Below, in pieces: positions 1 through 12,301 of a DNA stretch of 64,000 nt; the stretch's first letter is position 1; each line of letters begins with the position of its first letter. The stretch is from Arabidopsis thaliana. Lineage: Eukaryota; Streptophyta; Magnoliopsida; Brassicales; Brassicaceae. A program made the position numbers and the translations under genes. The notes beneath the pieces are model-generated. The model saw only the letters and a program-made list of their open reading frames with translations. It ran no database searches and was not told where the DNA came from. The DNA is taken from contig NC_003075.7 of assembly GCF_000001735.4 (NCBI RefSeq), positions 6,325,001-6,389,000 on the forward strand. Direction: 5' to 3'.

Positions 1-859
1 CATTGACTTTAGAAGTTGACAATGAATATTTCAAAAGAAGAATCTGTGAAAAGTGTCTCTTGGTTCGTACCAATAAGGTACAAGAAGCGTTGACAAAACT
101 AAAAAGCAAAGCGAGAAGGCAAATCTGCGAATCTCCGCGTCCGTGGGAGTGATCAAAGCTGATGTGTTCATCATCCATATCTGAATATTCTGTATATTTT
201 TGTTTATAGAATGAATCCTATTGACATTAAAATATATAACTTTGGATGAGTCTACGTATGGCCTTTTTTGAGATGTTGCTGACATTATCATATACTAAAA
301 TAATAAAGTGCAATGTGGTTCACTCGCAATAGCCGCATTTTGTCACCATTTAAGGGAATTTACTATTTTTGTGGTGAAATTATGTAAATTACCACATGTT
401 AAAAAAAGAAAAAATATTAGATCTCACAACTTCATTTGAACTAGGGAACGGTTGACATTGTTTTTTTTTTAAATAGTTAAGAAAATTTGGAAATAATTTT
501 GAAAAGTAACTTTGACATAAAGAAAATCTTGAGAATTGATCTTTTATTTGTTTTCAGAAATGATTAATTTTATGATGATTTTTCTTGAATCATAGAAAAG
601 TCATATAGGAATTGCTCCATGAACAAAGCGACAAGTTTCTCCGTCATTTAGAAGATCTGTAGATAACATTTGCCAAGAAAGGACTCACAATCACTTCTCA
701 AAATGATCCAGCTGACGAGCCATTGATCGAACCATCTTATAGCTGACAAGACATTTAATGAAAGTCGCGCTTACGTCACTTACACTCAAAACACGTTCTT
801 CTTTCTAAGAAATCGTCAAAAAAAAAAAAAAATAGATTGCACGAAAATGCCGAGAATAC
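1..859. other. AT-rich intergenic DNA, no gene recognised
   Basis: No open reading frame here has family features, and I see no clear terminal inverted repeats. The stretch has poly-A and poly-T runs, for example the A-run near 816-830. It precedes the first copy of the local repeat that surrounds the ATL genes. Confidence 0.5.
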
Positions 860-2200
860 AACTTGGAATGTTTTAACTAGTCCCATTAATTCGATATTTT
901 ACCTAGGTCAAGTAACACTCTTATAAATAATCCTTGCACTCTCGAAGAAAAAGAAATAGGGAGTAAGGTAATTCACCAGTTCCCACCTTAAAAGTAAACC
1001 TAACTTGCTATATCTAAATACAACAAAATTTCACTCATGAGGAGGAGAACAGTTCACGGATCATCCAACTTGTTCTCTCTCATTCCTTCTTTCTTATTCT
1101 CAAATGGACATCATCGTGTTTCAAAGATTTTCAGCACTTATTACAGAGACAATCTACATTTCTACATCTCATTCATTTTGTCATTTGTAATCAAGTCATT
1201 CAAGTTAAATAATAAAAAGTGTGTTTTTTCTTTCAAAAGTTTGTAATCTTTTGAAGCTTTGTCAATTCAAGTTTATTGGTGTGATTCCATAGTCTTGTTT
1301 GATTGCGTTTCTAGTGTGTTTGTGAGATTCAAACATTCTAGTTCGTGTGTTGTTGTGGATTCAACGACAAAACTTCCATTTTCCATCTCTACCATCGTTC
1401 CATCGAATCATTCAAACCGTAGGCCGAGAAACCGAGAAACATAAACCTTAGGTAAATTCCAAGGTTTGCATCAGATTGCTTTGACCAAGGCTCATAAGTC
1501 ATTACTTGACACCACTCTATCTTTCACGAATTTAAGAATTTAGAGAGACTTTGTGACCTTTTGGATATGGTTAGATCTCTGTTATTATTTGGTTTTGAGA
1601 GTCATTGGTAATTGATTCAACATCTTTATCACTTAATAGTGATACTTTTTCTATGTGTTTTTTTTTGTTGGTTCTATTTGGCTTACCCTTTAAGAATTCT
1701 AGTGGTCTTGTATCTTCCTATATATCTAATAACATATGGTTGTTTCTATTTCATTTATTTTTTATATTTACCGCGACACGCATCAGAAAACGAACTTGGC
1801 AACTTAACAAATTAGCTATTAATCAATGGACATGACATGTACATGCCAAATTAAATTGGGCTTAATAAAACACGTGTTCGTTGGAAAAAATTAAATATGT
1901 TTTGTATTTTTATAGTTAATAGTGTAACGATTTATCATGATCTGCGCCGAAATTCACGCTCAGAGTTATATTTGAGTTCTTTAAATTATTATTTATAAAA
2001 AGTAAGTCAGAATATGAAAAAACCGGAAACATCGATCACATTAACTTAAAAGTAATAATTTTTCATTTTAGGATATATTTTGGATACCGACAGCTTTGTC
2101 ACTACATCGAACAATTTTATGTTTTTTTAGAATTTGTTAATATGATGATACCATTTGATATCCAATAAGATACTTATTTACTTTATATTATTAGATTAGA
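860..2200 (+). repeat. Local dispersed repeat, copy 1 (blocks A and B)
   Basis: Two blocks recur several times in the first 17.5 kb. Block A (about 860-1560) contains the phrase CACTCATGAGGAGGAGAACA and a later ACATCATCG segment; it recurs at about 17130-17480 and in part at 5120-5260. Block B (about 1855-2200) contains CACGTGTTCGTTGG followed by an ATTCACGCT segment; it recurs, diverged, near 5860-6180, 9930-10330 and 16680-17050. Short frames inside are not coding-like. The parts around 1590-1640 also match 9310-9370, so the ATL duplication includes this flank. Origin is unknown; it could be an old segmental duplication or decayed transposon sequence. Confidence 0.6.
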
Positions 2201-3135
2201 ATCATCTACAACATAAAATCTAATTATTTAGATGAGTATTATAGATTTGTTACCTCTCGAGTTTAAGATCGATAACTCATGTTGTTGAAACAAGAAACAT
2301 AAAAGATAGTTCTGAAATTTAAAACATAAAAGAGAGTTTGAAATTGAAAATTATATATATTGTAGAAAGTTTATGACAAGAGGAGAAAGTATGATTCTTT
2401 TAGTATTTGTTTCTATATAATATTAAGAGGAAAAAGTAAAGTTCTTATAGAATATATTCTTTCAAGCAATTTAGCTACTTCCAGCTAAATCATTAAACTC
2501 CTTTGACTAGCAAATTAAATAAATTTAAATCATATAAAGGTAAAAAAACACACATAAAATATTAGTTTTAAGAAAGATGAAAACAAGTAAAAAACATAAA
2601 CAACCGAACATGTGTCAATTGTTTTCAGCAGTCTAATACTCGTGTGACTGGCCAATTTAATGACTATGACTCACTTTCAACTACCTAACGGTTTCAAAAC
2701 ATGTTAACCTTGTTTTTTTTCTTTAAACAAAATCCCATTAGTTGTCACTTTAAATCTCTATTATTATAGTAATTATTACAATCTTTTTTTAAGAAACACT
2801 TAGTGACCCATATTAAGAAAAAAATAACTTTATTTTTAAACCCATATCTTATATTTTGTATCTATCCAATTCCTTCCTATTATGTAAATTTAATTCTATA
2901 TTATTATATTTTGTTGTGACATCTTCTCATAAAATAAATAAATAGCTATCACAATTTGATAGCACCTGAATACTTCACCTGAAACTTTCCCCACCTCTCT
3001 CTCTCATCTTATCTATCACCATTGCTTCATCTCCAAATCTTGAAATTCTCTGTTTTATTTTCAAGAAAAGACAGAAAGTGAAACAAGTCTTTTTTTTTTT
3101 TTTTTTTGGTGTGGAACATTGATATTTGAGTGACG
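2201..3135 (+). promoter_or_regulatory. Upstream region and 5' leader of ATL7
   Basis: This AT-rich stretch aligns by eye with 10330-11022 upstream of ATL59, so the tandem duplication carried the promoter. A conserved poly-T tract followed by GGTGTGGAA sits just before each start codon (about 3091-3117 here, 10979-11000 in the paralogue), probably in the 5' UTR. I cannot place a TATA box with confidence. Confidence 0.4.
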
Positions 3136-4558
3136 ATGTCTTACAGTGACCCAAACCAAAACCCGATTCCAGAAACTTACGCTCCATCAAACTCAACTGA
3201 ATCAGAGAAACTGAAACTTTACCAAGCTTTTATCTTCTCTGTTCCAATCTGTTTCACATTCATCGTTCTCTTCGTTCTTTACGTCATTTACCTTCGTCGA
3301 AACAGCACCACCAATGTTGATTGGTCTTCTCTTGGCATGCGTGGTGGTACCTTTGTCCCCACCAACAACAATCTCTCAACGGTAACACTCAGTCTATGAA
3401 AGATTTTGTTGTTTTTGAAACATTTTTGAAGGGTTTGGTTCTTTAATGATTTGTTGACTTATATATATATATGAATGAACAGGCTGAATTAGGACTGAGC
3501 AAAGATATTAGAGAGATGCTTCCTGTTGTCATCTACAAGGAGAGTTTCATAGTCAAAGATTCACAGTGAGTTCTCATATTCATAAAGATTTTATCCTTTT
3601 TTTGTGTCAGATCTTTCTAAGGCTTATCACATTAAAAAATAACATTTTTGTGATAGAAAAGTTCAAAGCTATGTTGCGTGATATGAATTATACCAAAGTA
3701 CGAGATGGGAACAAGAAAGAGAAATGACAATTTTGCTTTGCGTAATAATTTTGTCTTGTGATTGATAAGTGGATGATTGTCTTGTGAATATAGTTGCATT
3801 GAAACTGTTACTTAGGCTATATATGTTAACCAAAAAAAAAACAGTTATTTAGGCTGAGAAAATTGTCATCATTTTATTCGGATTGGACATAAGCAAAATA
3901 GGGATCTCATTCGAGTGGAGGCATACGTAACGCTCGACAAATTCAATGGTGCAATTTCTGTTTTGTACATTGAGTTGTTTAAAATAGTTCTTTATGAGTT
4001 TGTGATTTGGAAGAATCTTTTATTCTTAGATAAATTATGGGCCTCATAATGTGGGTATTAGCTCCAACAGAAACCTGACAAAACTGCTTTTGGGTTTTTT
4101 TCTTGTTTGAATAGCTAAAACATAAGAAAGTATGATTATGAATCACCTGATTTTGACTTTGAGTACTTGAAAACAGATGTTCAGTGTGTCTTGGGGACTA
4201 CCAAGCAGAAGAGAAACTCCAACAAATGCCATCATGTGGGCACACTTTTCACATGGAATGTATTGATCTATGGCTCACATCACACACAACATGCCCTCTT
4301 TGTCGTCTCTCTCTTATCCCCAAACCGTCCCTAGACCTGTCCCATCAAAGCACAGAGATTGTCTCTTCCATAGAAAACTCTAATGGAGGAGAAGCTTCAA
4401 CTCAACCAGATTCCCAGTCAGCAACCGAAGCAATAAGTCACACCGATGATGTCGAAGAAGGTAACCGAGATAGTCAAGAGGTCTCTAAGGAGACGGAAGA
4501 GAATGACCGAAACAGCGTAGGGACATCTGATGGTTGTTGTACTTGTAGACTTGGTTAA
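3136..4558 (+). CDS. ATL7: RING-H2 finger E3 ubiquitin ligase of the ATL family
   Basis: Exons 3136-3381, 3483-3565 and 4177-4558 give 236 residues. The start is the ATG at 3136; an upstream in-frame GTG at 3130 is not used. Residues about 30-53 form one hydrophobic segment, followed by basic residues, as in membrane-anchored ATL ligases. The GLSKDIREMLP stretch is the family GLD-like motif just before the RING. The RING-H2 domain has the pattern C-x2-C ... C-x-H-x2-H ... C-x2-C (CSVCLGDY, CGHTFHMECIDLW, CPLCR). The last ~75 residues are acidic and Ser-rich with no domain. ATL proteins recruit E2 enzymes to ubiquitinate targets at membranes; the substrate is unknown. The paralogue at 11.0 kb has the same intron positions and phases. 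The ATL7 name is from memory of At4g10150. Confidence 0.9.
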
Positions 4559-5077
4559 AAAAGCATAAAAGCTTTGTCTTGCCTTTAGATGATATTTTGG
4601 TAAGATTTAAGAATTTTTGTTGTCTCTCTCTTGCGTTTGTTACTTGTAACATTGTTAGGAGTGAAATGAATGCATGATCCATAAGAAGAAAATGGTAAGT
4701 TTGGAAAGATTGGCATTACTGTCACAACTTTTAAAAAGTTATCTTCTCGACAAACTTAACTTCATTATTGTTTATGGGCTCTAAGATGGACTACTCGGAG
4801 TGTTGGTTTGGGCTGTCTATATGTCGGACCAGATGTTTGTACGTGTACATAACAAACAAAGAAGCTACAAAAATTAGCAGATGAAAGCTTCTACAAAATT
4901 ACCCTGGTAAACGAACCTAGCAAAGTGACAAGGTTATTGAACTTACAAAATTAGCAAGAGTCAATATATGTTAAATTTGCATAGTCAATGGACTTGCGTT
5001 CTACAAAGAATATGTTAGTTGGAAATGGTAAAATATTTCTTAGCTAATTATGATATATCTTATCTTTTGAGTTTTAC

Positions 5078-5119
<42 letters not shown>

Positions 5120-6223
5120 CTTTCCAATTCTCCATGAACATCATCGCGTTTAGAAGAATTTCAACTCTTATTAGGGAGAAAATTGCCCTCTCTCCTCTAG
5201 ACCTCAACAAACATCATATTGAGCCTTAGATTGTCTTGACCAAGGCTCATAACGTAACCCCACTCTCCCTCCCATAAAATGACTTTTTCTAGTCACATTG
5301 ACGTCAATATGTCTTGGAACGTCAAGACAAACCCATTTTTTTCTTCTCCAAGATATTTTTACCATCTAAATGTGACATGACAACGTTTGAAAGAGTGGAT
5401 GCCATATGTAGCATATTGAAAATATTTATAGAGGCAAGGCTTGGTTGTACGCCAAGTGGGTGAACAACCTAAACAACGGTCATTATATCAATAGAGGCAA
5501 GGCATGGTCGGACCCATAGTTGATTCACTTACAATATGTTACATTAGTTATTTCTATGCGAACGAGGTTTCTCCAAAATAAACAAATTTAACCTGTCAAA
5601 AGATCTAAATAATCTGATCTGAACAATATACTATTAAAAATAATAATGAAAGAAACTAAAATCAAACAAAAGTTAGTGGTTTTTCAGATTCACAACGTAA
5701 TGTGTATACTCATTTTGTAAGAGTAAATGGACATAACAAATTAGCAGAGTCAACAATCAACGAACCTTCTATAATTAGCAGATGAAAGCTTCAACAAAAT
5801 TAGTAGGAGTTAATGTAACACGAATATTTCAAATTGACATAATCAATGAATTTGTGTTCCACAAAGCACGTGCTCATTGGAAAATGGTAAAATAATTCTA
5901 ATAATGTATATGTTTAAGTTAATATTAAAGTTATTTATTATATCTACGCCGAAATTTACGCTAAGACGTTACATTTGAGATGTTTGTATTATTATTTACG
6001 AAATAATCGGGACATCAAACACATTAGCTTAAAACTGATATTTCTCATTTTAAAATTGATTGTTGGTTTTGTTTACTTCAGTCAATTTACTTTGTTTTGT
6101 TTTGGATTTTGTTACTTCTTCTTTTTAATAATAAAATTTTGATGGTATGAGTTTTCGTACTTCCACGATTTGATAACGTTACATTGGAAGTTACCAACAA
6201 ATTATGAAGCAATAGAAAAGATT
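4559..6223. repeat. Intergenic DNA with partial repeat copy 2
   Basis: After the ATL7 3' region, the stretch from about 4850 holds diverged pieces of the A and B blocks seen at 860-2200. An ACATCATCGCG segment lies near 5140, a TGACCAAGGCTCATAA segment near 5240, and a block B copy at 5860-6180. No ATL exon accompanies this copy. I see no coding gene. Confidence 0.45.
5081..5118. repeat. (TA)n microsatellite
   Basis: An uninterrupted run of about 19 TA units. Confidence 0.95.
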
Positions 6224-6948
6224 AAGACAGTAGAAAAACATGAGAATGTTTGGACATATTAATGAGAAATAGAAAATGAAAGCCGGCAATAATTAGGGGT
6301 CTAAATTTATAAATCAAGTATTCTAGTCTAGTAACAGTCAAGGAAAGATTGATTTCAATTTATTAGAAAATGCAAATTGTAGCTTATACCAAAGGCATAT
6401 AAGATTTATTTGAGAAATTGTTGAAAATGCTTACAAACTCGAGCTTTTATGAGATTATGGATATTATGAAGTTTTAACTACTTTCAATATATGAGATATT
6501 TTCCCAAATATTGGGAATGAAGAGTTGCTAGATTTGAGAACATGTTCTTTTAACTCAAAGAGATTAATCTGGGTAGGCATGGTCGTTCGGCTATTTGATT
6601 CCATTCGGTTTGGTTGTTTTGGTTTTCGGTTTTTTTTTGTTCTAAAAGGAACCAAAGGTTTTTTGGTTTGGTTCAATTCGATTCGGTTACCTGTCGGTTT
6701 AGATACTCAGAAAAAGAACCGATTTTTATCCGAAATACCTAAAAATAACCAAAATACACAAATATCCGAATTTTTTTTTGACAAAGATGTAGTGGGCCAA
6801 AATATATTGGGCCAAAATACCTAAAATATTAATAAAACTTTATTGGATTAGGGGTTGAGATAAAAATATATTATGCTTACATGTAGGCTTGTATGGGGCT
6901 CATTCATGAGCGGACCCACGTTGGTCTTGGGTGGGGCATGTGTCCTAT
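6224..6948 (+). repeat. Left arm of long direct repeat around a LINE
   Basis: It begins AAGACAG and ends TGTCCTAT, and matches 7853-8633 almost throughout. Relative to the right arm it has several small deletions; the largest removes about 54 bp near 6722 where the right arm has extra AACCG-rich sequence. The arm is rich in GGTTTGGTTC/CGGTT-type motifs, a common look for plant dispersed non-autonomous repeats. Confidence 0.8.
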
Positions 6949-7852
6949 GGGAACAGATAAAGGATGCCCCCGGTGTGGCGAGTCAGAAGAGACAATAAAT
7001 CACCTCCTCTTTTATTGTCCACCCTCGAGACAAATTTGGGCACTATCGCCCATTCCTTTCTCATGAAATATTTTTCCTAGAAACTCTTTATTCTATAATT
7101 TTGATTTTCTCTTCTTGCGTGGACGAGAATTCGGAATAGGAGAAGATATCTTGGAACTCTTTCCTTGGATACTTTGGTACATATGGAAAAGCAGAAACCG
7201 CTTTGTTTTTGAAAACTTCAGTGAACCTCCCCCTGAAACTTTGACATTGACTCTCCACGAAGCAGCGGTTTGGAAACAGGCTACCTTAAAAGAAAAAGAA
7301 ACCCTATTTTCTACCCCTGTTCTGGGTCCGACTCCGGCTCCGGACACCTCGTTCTCTGAATGCCAAGTCGATGCGTTTTGGCATGTTGAAGATCCTTTAA
7401 GCGGGCATGGATGGATCCTTGTTCGACAAGAATTAATTATCCATCTTGGTCTCAAGAGCGCGCGACGGAGTCTATCACCGCTACATGCGGAATTTGATTC
7501 CTTGTTATGGGCAATGGAATGCATGATCTCTATTGGCGATACATCTGGTACTTTTGCTTCTAGTTGCTCAGATTTGATTTCTATTTTGGACAACCAAAAG
7601 AATTGGCTGACTTTCGCAGCAGAATTGGCCTCCTATCGATCATTAGTTTGTTTTTTTTCCTTATTTTTGTATTAGATTTCTTCCTCGTAGATCTAATACC
7701 CGTGCAAATTGTTTAGCTAAAAAAGTTAGGGCACGTAATTGTCTTTTTTCCCATGTAAGCACATCGGTTCCTGAATGGCTCTCTCTAACGGAGAGTATCT
7801 TTCCAATAAATTAATATAAATGGTGTTTGTGCAAAAAAAGAAAAAAAAAAAA
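6949..7852 (+). mobile_element. 5'-truncated LINE (non-LTR retrotransposon) with poly-A end
   Basis: The fragment holds the C-terminal end of a plant LINE ORF2. First comes a zinc-knuckle region translating as CPRCGESEETINHLLFYCP (about 6967-7023), typical of the domain after reverse transcriptase. It is followed by an RNase H-like region in the frame at 7115-7675, with a WKSRN motif near 7180. An in-frame stop near 7063 and a frameshift near 7660 break the frame; a shifted frame then gives the usual ending (PEWLSL), about 7770. It ends in an A-rich tail at 7832-7854. Only the 3' ~0.9 kb remains, so it is dead. It sits exactly between the two long direct repeats. Confidence 0.85.
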
Positions 7853-8633
7853 AAGACAGCGGAAAAACATGAGAATGTTTGGACAGAGATTGAAAATGTT
7901 AATGAGAAATAGAAAATGAAAGCCGACAAAAACTATGGGTCTAAATTTATAAGTCAAGTATTCTAGTCTAGTAACAATCAAGGAAAGATTGATTTGAATT
8001 TATTAGAAAATGCAAGTTGTAGCTTATACCAAAGGCATATAAGATCTATACAAAATATTTGAGAAATTGTTGAAAATGCTTACAAACTCGAGCTTTTATG
8101 AGATTATGGATATTATGAAGTTTTAACTACTTTCAATATATGAGAGCTTTCCCCAAATATTGGGAATGAAAAGTTGCTAGATTTGAGAACATGTTCTTTT
8201 AACTCAAAGGGATTAATCTGGGTAGGCATGGGCGTTTGGTTATTTGATTCCATTCGGTTTGGTTGTTTTGGTTTTTGGTTTTTTGGTTCTAAAAGGAACC
8301 AAAGGTTTTTTGGTTTGGTTCAATTCGATTCGGTTACCTGTCGGTTTGGATATTTAGAAAAAGAACCGATAAATAACCGAACGTTAATAGATATCGGTTC
8401 GGTGATGCTTATTTTATCCGAAATACCTAAAAATAACCAAAATACCCAAATATCCGATTTTTTTTGACAAAGATGTAGTGGGCCAGAATATATTGGGCCA
8501 AAATACCTAAAATATTAATAAAATTTTATTGGATTAGGGGTTGAGACAAAATATATTATGCTTACATGTAGGCTTGTAAGGAGCTCATTCAGGAGCGGGT
8601 CCATGTTGGTCTTTGGTGGAGCATGTGTCTTAT
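7853..8633 (+). repeat. Right arm of long direct repeat around the LINE
   Basis: It starts directly after the LINE A-tail with AAGACAG, ends TGTCTTAT, and corresponds to 6224-6948. The right arm is the fuller copy. Similarity to the left arm stops at the point where the LINE begins. Confidence 0.8.
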
Positions 8634-9199
8634 CCTGAATACGTAGTGTAGTGCTTTTTTACTTAATGATGCTCCACATTAACTCAAGTTCAAGCCTTAC
8701 TATTTTCTTTTTATTGATTTTTTTTTATTGTGTCCTATATAGAATTATTTCCTTGATTCGCCACTGGACTCACTAAATATTTTTTTGTTCTATTCGAGTA
8801 TCCATGGATATCGATTTGGTTCGATTGTTACCCGATATCCAATATACAGTGTGACTGAGGTCTATTGAGATACTTAGTGGTATCCATAATCAAACCAAAA
8901 TCTCTTTTTCGGTTTGGTTTTTCCAGGTTTTTTTGCCTAGACGAGAGAGTAGAGTTGGAAGCAAAAGAAGCGGCAAAACAATGGAGAAGTGTAAGGCTTT
9001 GACCGCGTTATTTTATCGACGAACCACTCTCTTAATACAAACATAAATATCTCATCGGCTGATGTCTTAGGCTGAAATCAAAGTCATTTGAAGAGACATT
9101 TTCGTCACTAAAGAAAGCTACATTTTATTGAAGTCTCTATTTTTACTTTTTAGTATTCCCAAGTGTTAATCATGTAGACTAATAGTAATCATAAATTTA
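8634..9199. other. Intergenic DNA with AACCG-type repeat tail
   Basis: From 8760 to 8935 the sequence keeps the GGTTTGGTT/TTCGATT character of the repeat arms, suggesting the original dispersed element extended this far. No gene is recognisable. Confidence 0.4.
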
Positions 9200-10330
9200 T
9201 TTGTATTTTCTTTTATATATAGGGTCAGTTTCATCGAATACAGGTAGAGAACGAGCTTAAAATTTGGAAGTCTTTGTGATCGTTTGGATATGCTTAAACC
9301 ATCTGTTTTATTATTTGGTTTTGCGAGAGTCATTGGTAATTCGTTCAAACACTTTTATCACTTGATAGTGGAAATATTTTCTGACATTTTTGGTGGTTTC
9401 GATTGGATTAGCCTTTATGATAATGGTCTCATATCTTCCTATATACTCTTTCTGTTTCATGTTAGAAGATGTTGTAGTCATTTTATTTTGTTTAAACGTA
9501 AAAGATGTTTTGGACAGAAATTCATGTTTTAATGCAAAAGTTAAATTTATACAATTTTGTGACTAATTATATTCTATAGTAATATTTTTCATTGGCCAAA
9601 CTGTATTTCACTAAATATTTAATTACGTTTCAATGTAAAAAATATAAAAACAAAAAAAATTAGTTTTTTTAGATTTTGTGTGTTTTAGCCTAAACATCCT
9701 ATATTTTGAAACATATGGAAAAACTACTAACTTATCGTGTTTCAAAATTAGGAAATCCAAAAATCTATTAATTTGGTCTCAATTTTTCATGTTACAGTTT
9801 CTATTTCATTCACTCATTTGCGTTTACCGCTTTACGCATAAGAAAACCTCCACGAAATTTACTAATGTAAGGTTAACGGACTTAGAAAACTAACACAATT
9901 AATTGCTATACAAAAATAGTATTTTAAAAATGCGTGCTTAACTGGAAATAGTAAAAATAATCAATTATTAATGTATACTTTTGCAGATAATAGCATAGTT
10001 ATTTATCGTGATCTAAGCTGAAATTCACAGTCAGTCGTTATAATTGAGTTGTTTAAATTATTATTTACACAAAGTGAGTAAAAACAAAAGAAACAAAAGA
10101 CTGAGACATTGATCACATTAATTGAAAACTGATAATTTTCATTTTATGATATATTTTGGATACGACAGTATTGTCGCTACATTGAACAATTATGTTTTGT
10201 TTTAGATTTTGTTAATTTTTCTGATATCTTTTGATATCCAATAAGATACTTCTTAACTTTAAATTATTAGATTAAATTGTTTACAACATAAAATCAAATG
10301 ATTTATATGAGTATTATCGAAATGTCACTA
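9200..10330 (+). repeat. Local dispersed repeat, copy 3, upstream of ATL59
   Basis: The segment 9280-9420 matches 1570-1690, and 9930-10330 matches block B at 1860-2200. This is the 5' part of the unit duplicated with the ATL gene. Confidence 0.55.
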
Positions 10331-11022
10331 CAAAAAATCAGGTAACATGTTACCACTCGATTTCTTAAGGCCAATACTTCATGTTGTTCAAAAAAAAGAT
10401 ACTGAAAACTTTGAATTTTTTTAAAATAAGAAAATATATTACAAGAGGATGATAAACTATGATTATAGTAATATTTTTTAATATTAGGAGGAAAAAAACA
10501 AAATTCTGAAGACTATATTATTTCTTTCAGGCATATTAGCTAATTCCAGCAAAATCATTAAATTCCTTTGACTAGAAAATTAAACATTTTAAATCATATA
10601 CAAAAACCGTGTGACTTGGTGAATTTAATTAGTGACTATGACTCAATTTCAACAACCTCTTGAGTCTTGACCTTGTATCTTTTAAAAAACTCCCCTTAGT
10701 TGTCACTTAATTGTCCATATATACTTACAATTATTTGATTTAAATTGACAACCTCTAATTACTCATATCAAGAAAAAAATCTCTACTCTTAAAGCCATAT
10801 TTCAGATTTTGTTGCCTTCCTATTTGATATTTTCCTTCTTTATTTGATAGCTTTTTACCATATAACACTTGAAACTTTCCCTACGTCTCTCTATCATATC
10901 TATATATCTTGAGAGATTCTCTATTCTTTTTTTCAGACAAGTGACAAGGAAGACAGAAAGTGAAATAAGTCTTGTCTCTTTTTTTTTTTTTGGTGTGGAA
11001 TATTGGTTGAGTTTGAGTGACG

Positions 11023-12301
11023 ATGTCTTTCATCGACCCAAGAACTTACATTCCATCGAACTCAACTGAATCCCAGATACTGAAATTTACGTTTATCGTC
11101 TGTGTGCCAATCTGTGTCATATTAATCGTCCTCCTCGTTCTTTATATCATGCGTCGAAACAGCAATACCAACGTTGATTGGTCTTCTCTTGGTGGCTTCG
11201 TGCCCACCAACAATAATCTCTCAACGGTATTACTCAATCTATGAAAGATTTTGTGGTTTTTGAAACATTTTGATGTGTTTGGTTCTTTTAATGATTTGCT
11301 GACTCATATTTATGAACAGGCTGAATTAGGACTGAGCAAAGACATAAGAGAGATGCTTCCCATTGTTATCTACAAGGAGAGTTTCACTGTCAACGATACA
11401 CAGTGAGTTCTCTCTTATTCATAAAGATTTTATCTTTTGTGGATTCACGATCTTTTTTAAGGCTTATCTCATGAAATAAACTTGTTCTCTCCAATGTTTG
11501 ATTATCACTTGTGATTGATAAGTGGATAATGTTCTTGTGTACATAATTAATTTCATTGAAACTGTTACCTTAGGTTGATGAAAATTTCATTATTTTGTTC
11601 GGATTGCACATAAGCGAAATCGCGATCTCATTTTCGAGTGGAGGCATATAGGACCAAAAATTCAATGGTGCAATTTTGGTTTGTATATTGAGTTGTTTGA
11701 TGAAATAGTTCTTATGAGTTTGCGATTTGGTAGAATCTTTTGATCTTAGATAAAATTATATATATGCCTCATAATATGGGTATTAGCTCCAACAGAAACC
11801 TGACTAAACTACTTTTGTGTACGTTTGTTTTTATCTTTCTTTGAATAGCCAAAACATAAGAAAGAATGATTATGAATCACCTGATTTTGACTTTGAGTAC
11901 TTGAAAACAGATGTTCAGTGTGTCTTGGGGACTACCAAGCAGAAGAGAAACTCCAACAAATGCCATCATGTGGGCACACTTTCCACATGGAATGTATTGA
12001 TCTATGGCTCACATCGCACACAACATGCCCTCTTTGTCGTCTCTCCCTTATCCCCAAACCGTCCGTAGACCTGTCCCATCAAAGCATAGAGATTGTATCT
12101 TCCATAGAAAACACTAACGGAGGAGAAGCTTCAACTCAACCAGATTCCCAGTCAGCAACCGAAGCAATAATTCACATCGATGATGTCGAAGAAGGTAACC
12201 GAGATAGTATAGAGGTCGTTAAGGAATCGGAAGAGAATGACAGAAACAGCGTAGGGACATCTGATGGTTGTTGTAGTTGTAGACTTGGTGAAAAAGCGTA
12301 G
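11023..12301 (+). CDS. ATL59: RING-H2 finger E3 ubiquitin ligase, tandem paralogue of ATL7
   Basis: Exons 11023-11226, 11320-11402 and 11911-12301 give 225 residues. The ATG at 11023 is chosen; the in-frame GTG at 11017 is not. One hydrophobic helix (about residues 24-44) precedes MRRN, then comes a GLSKDIREML motif and a RING-H2 identical in its metal ligands to ATL7. Exon 2 is 83 nt in both genes, with the same phase, and even the last ~75 bases of intron 2 are nearly identical. Compared with ATL7 the N-terminus lost about 14 residues and the C-terminus is four residues longer (GEKA ending). The expected role is membrane-bound ubiquitin ligase; targets cannot be read from sequence. The ATL59 symbol is from memory of At4g10160. 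Confidence 0.9.

Noticed and set aside
31..291. Minus-strand 86-residue frame at the window start
   Set aside because: No recognisable family, signal or splice context.
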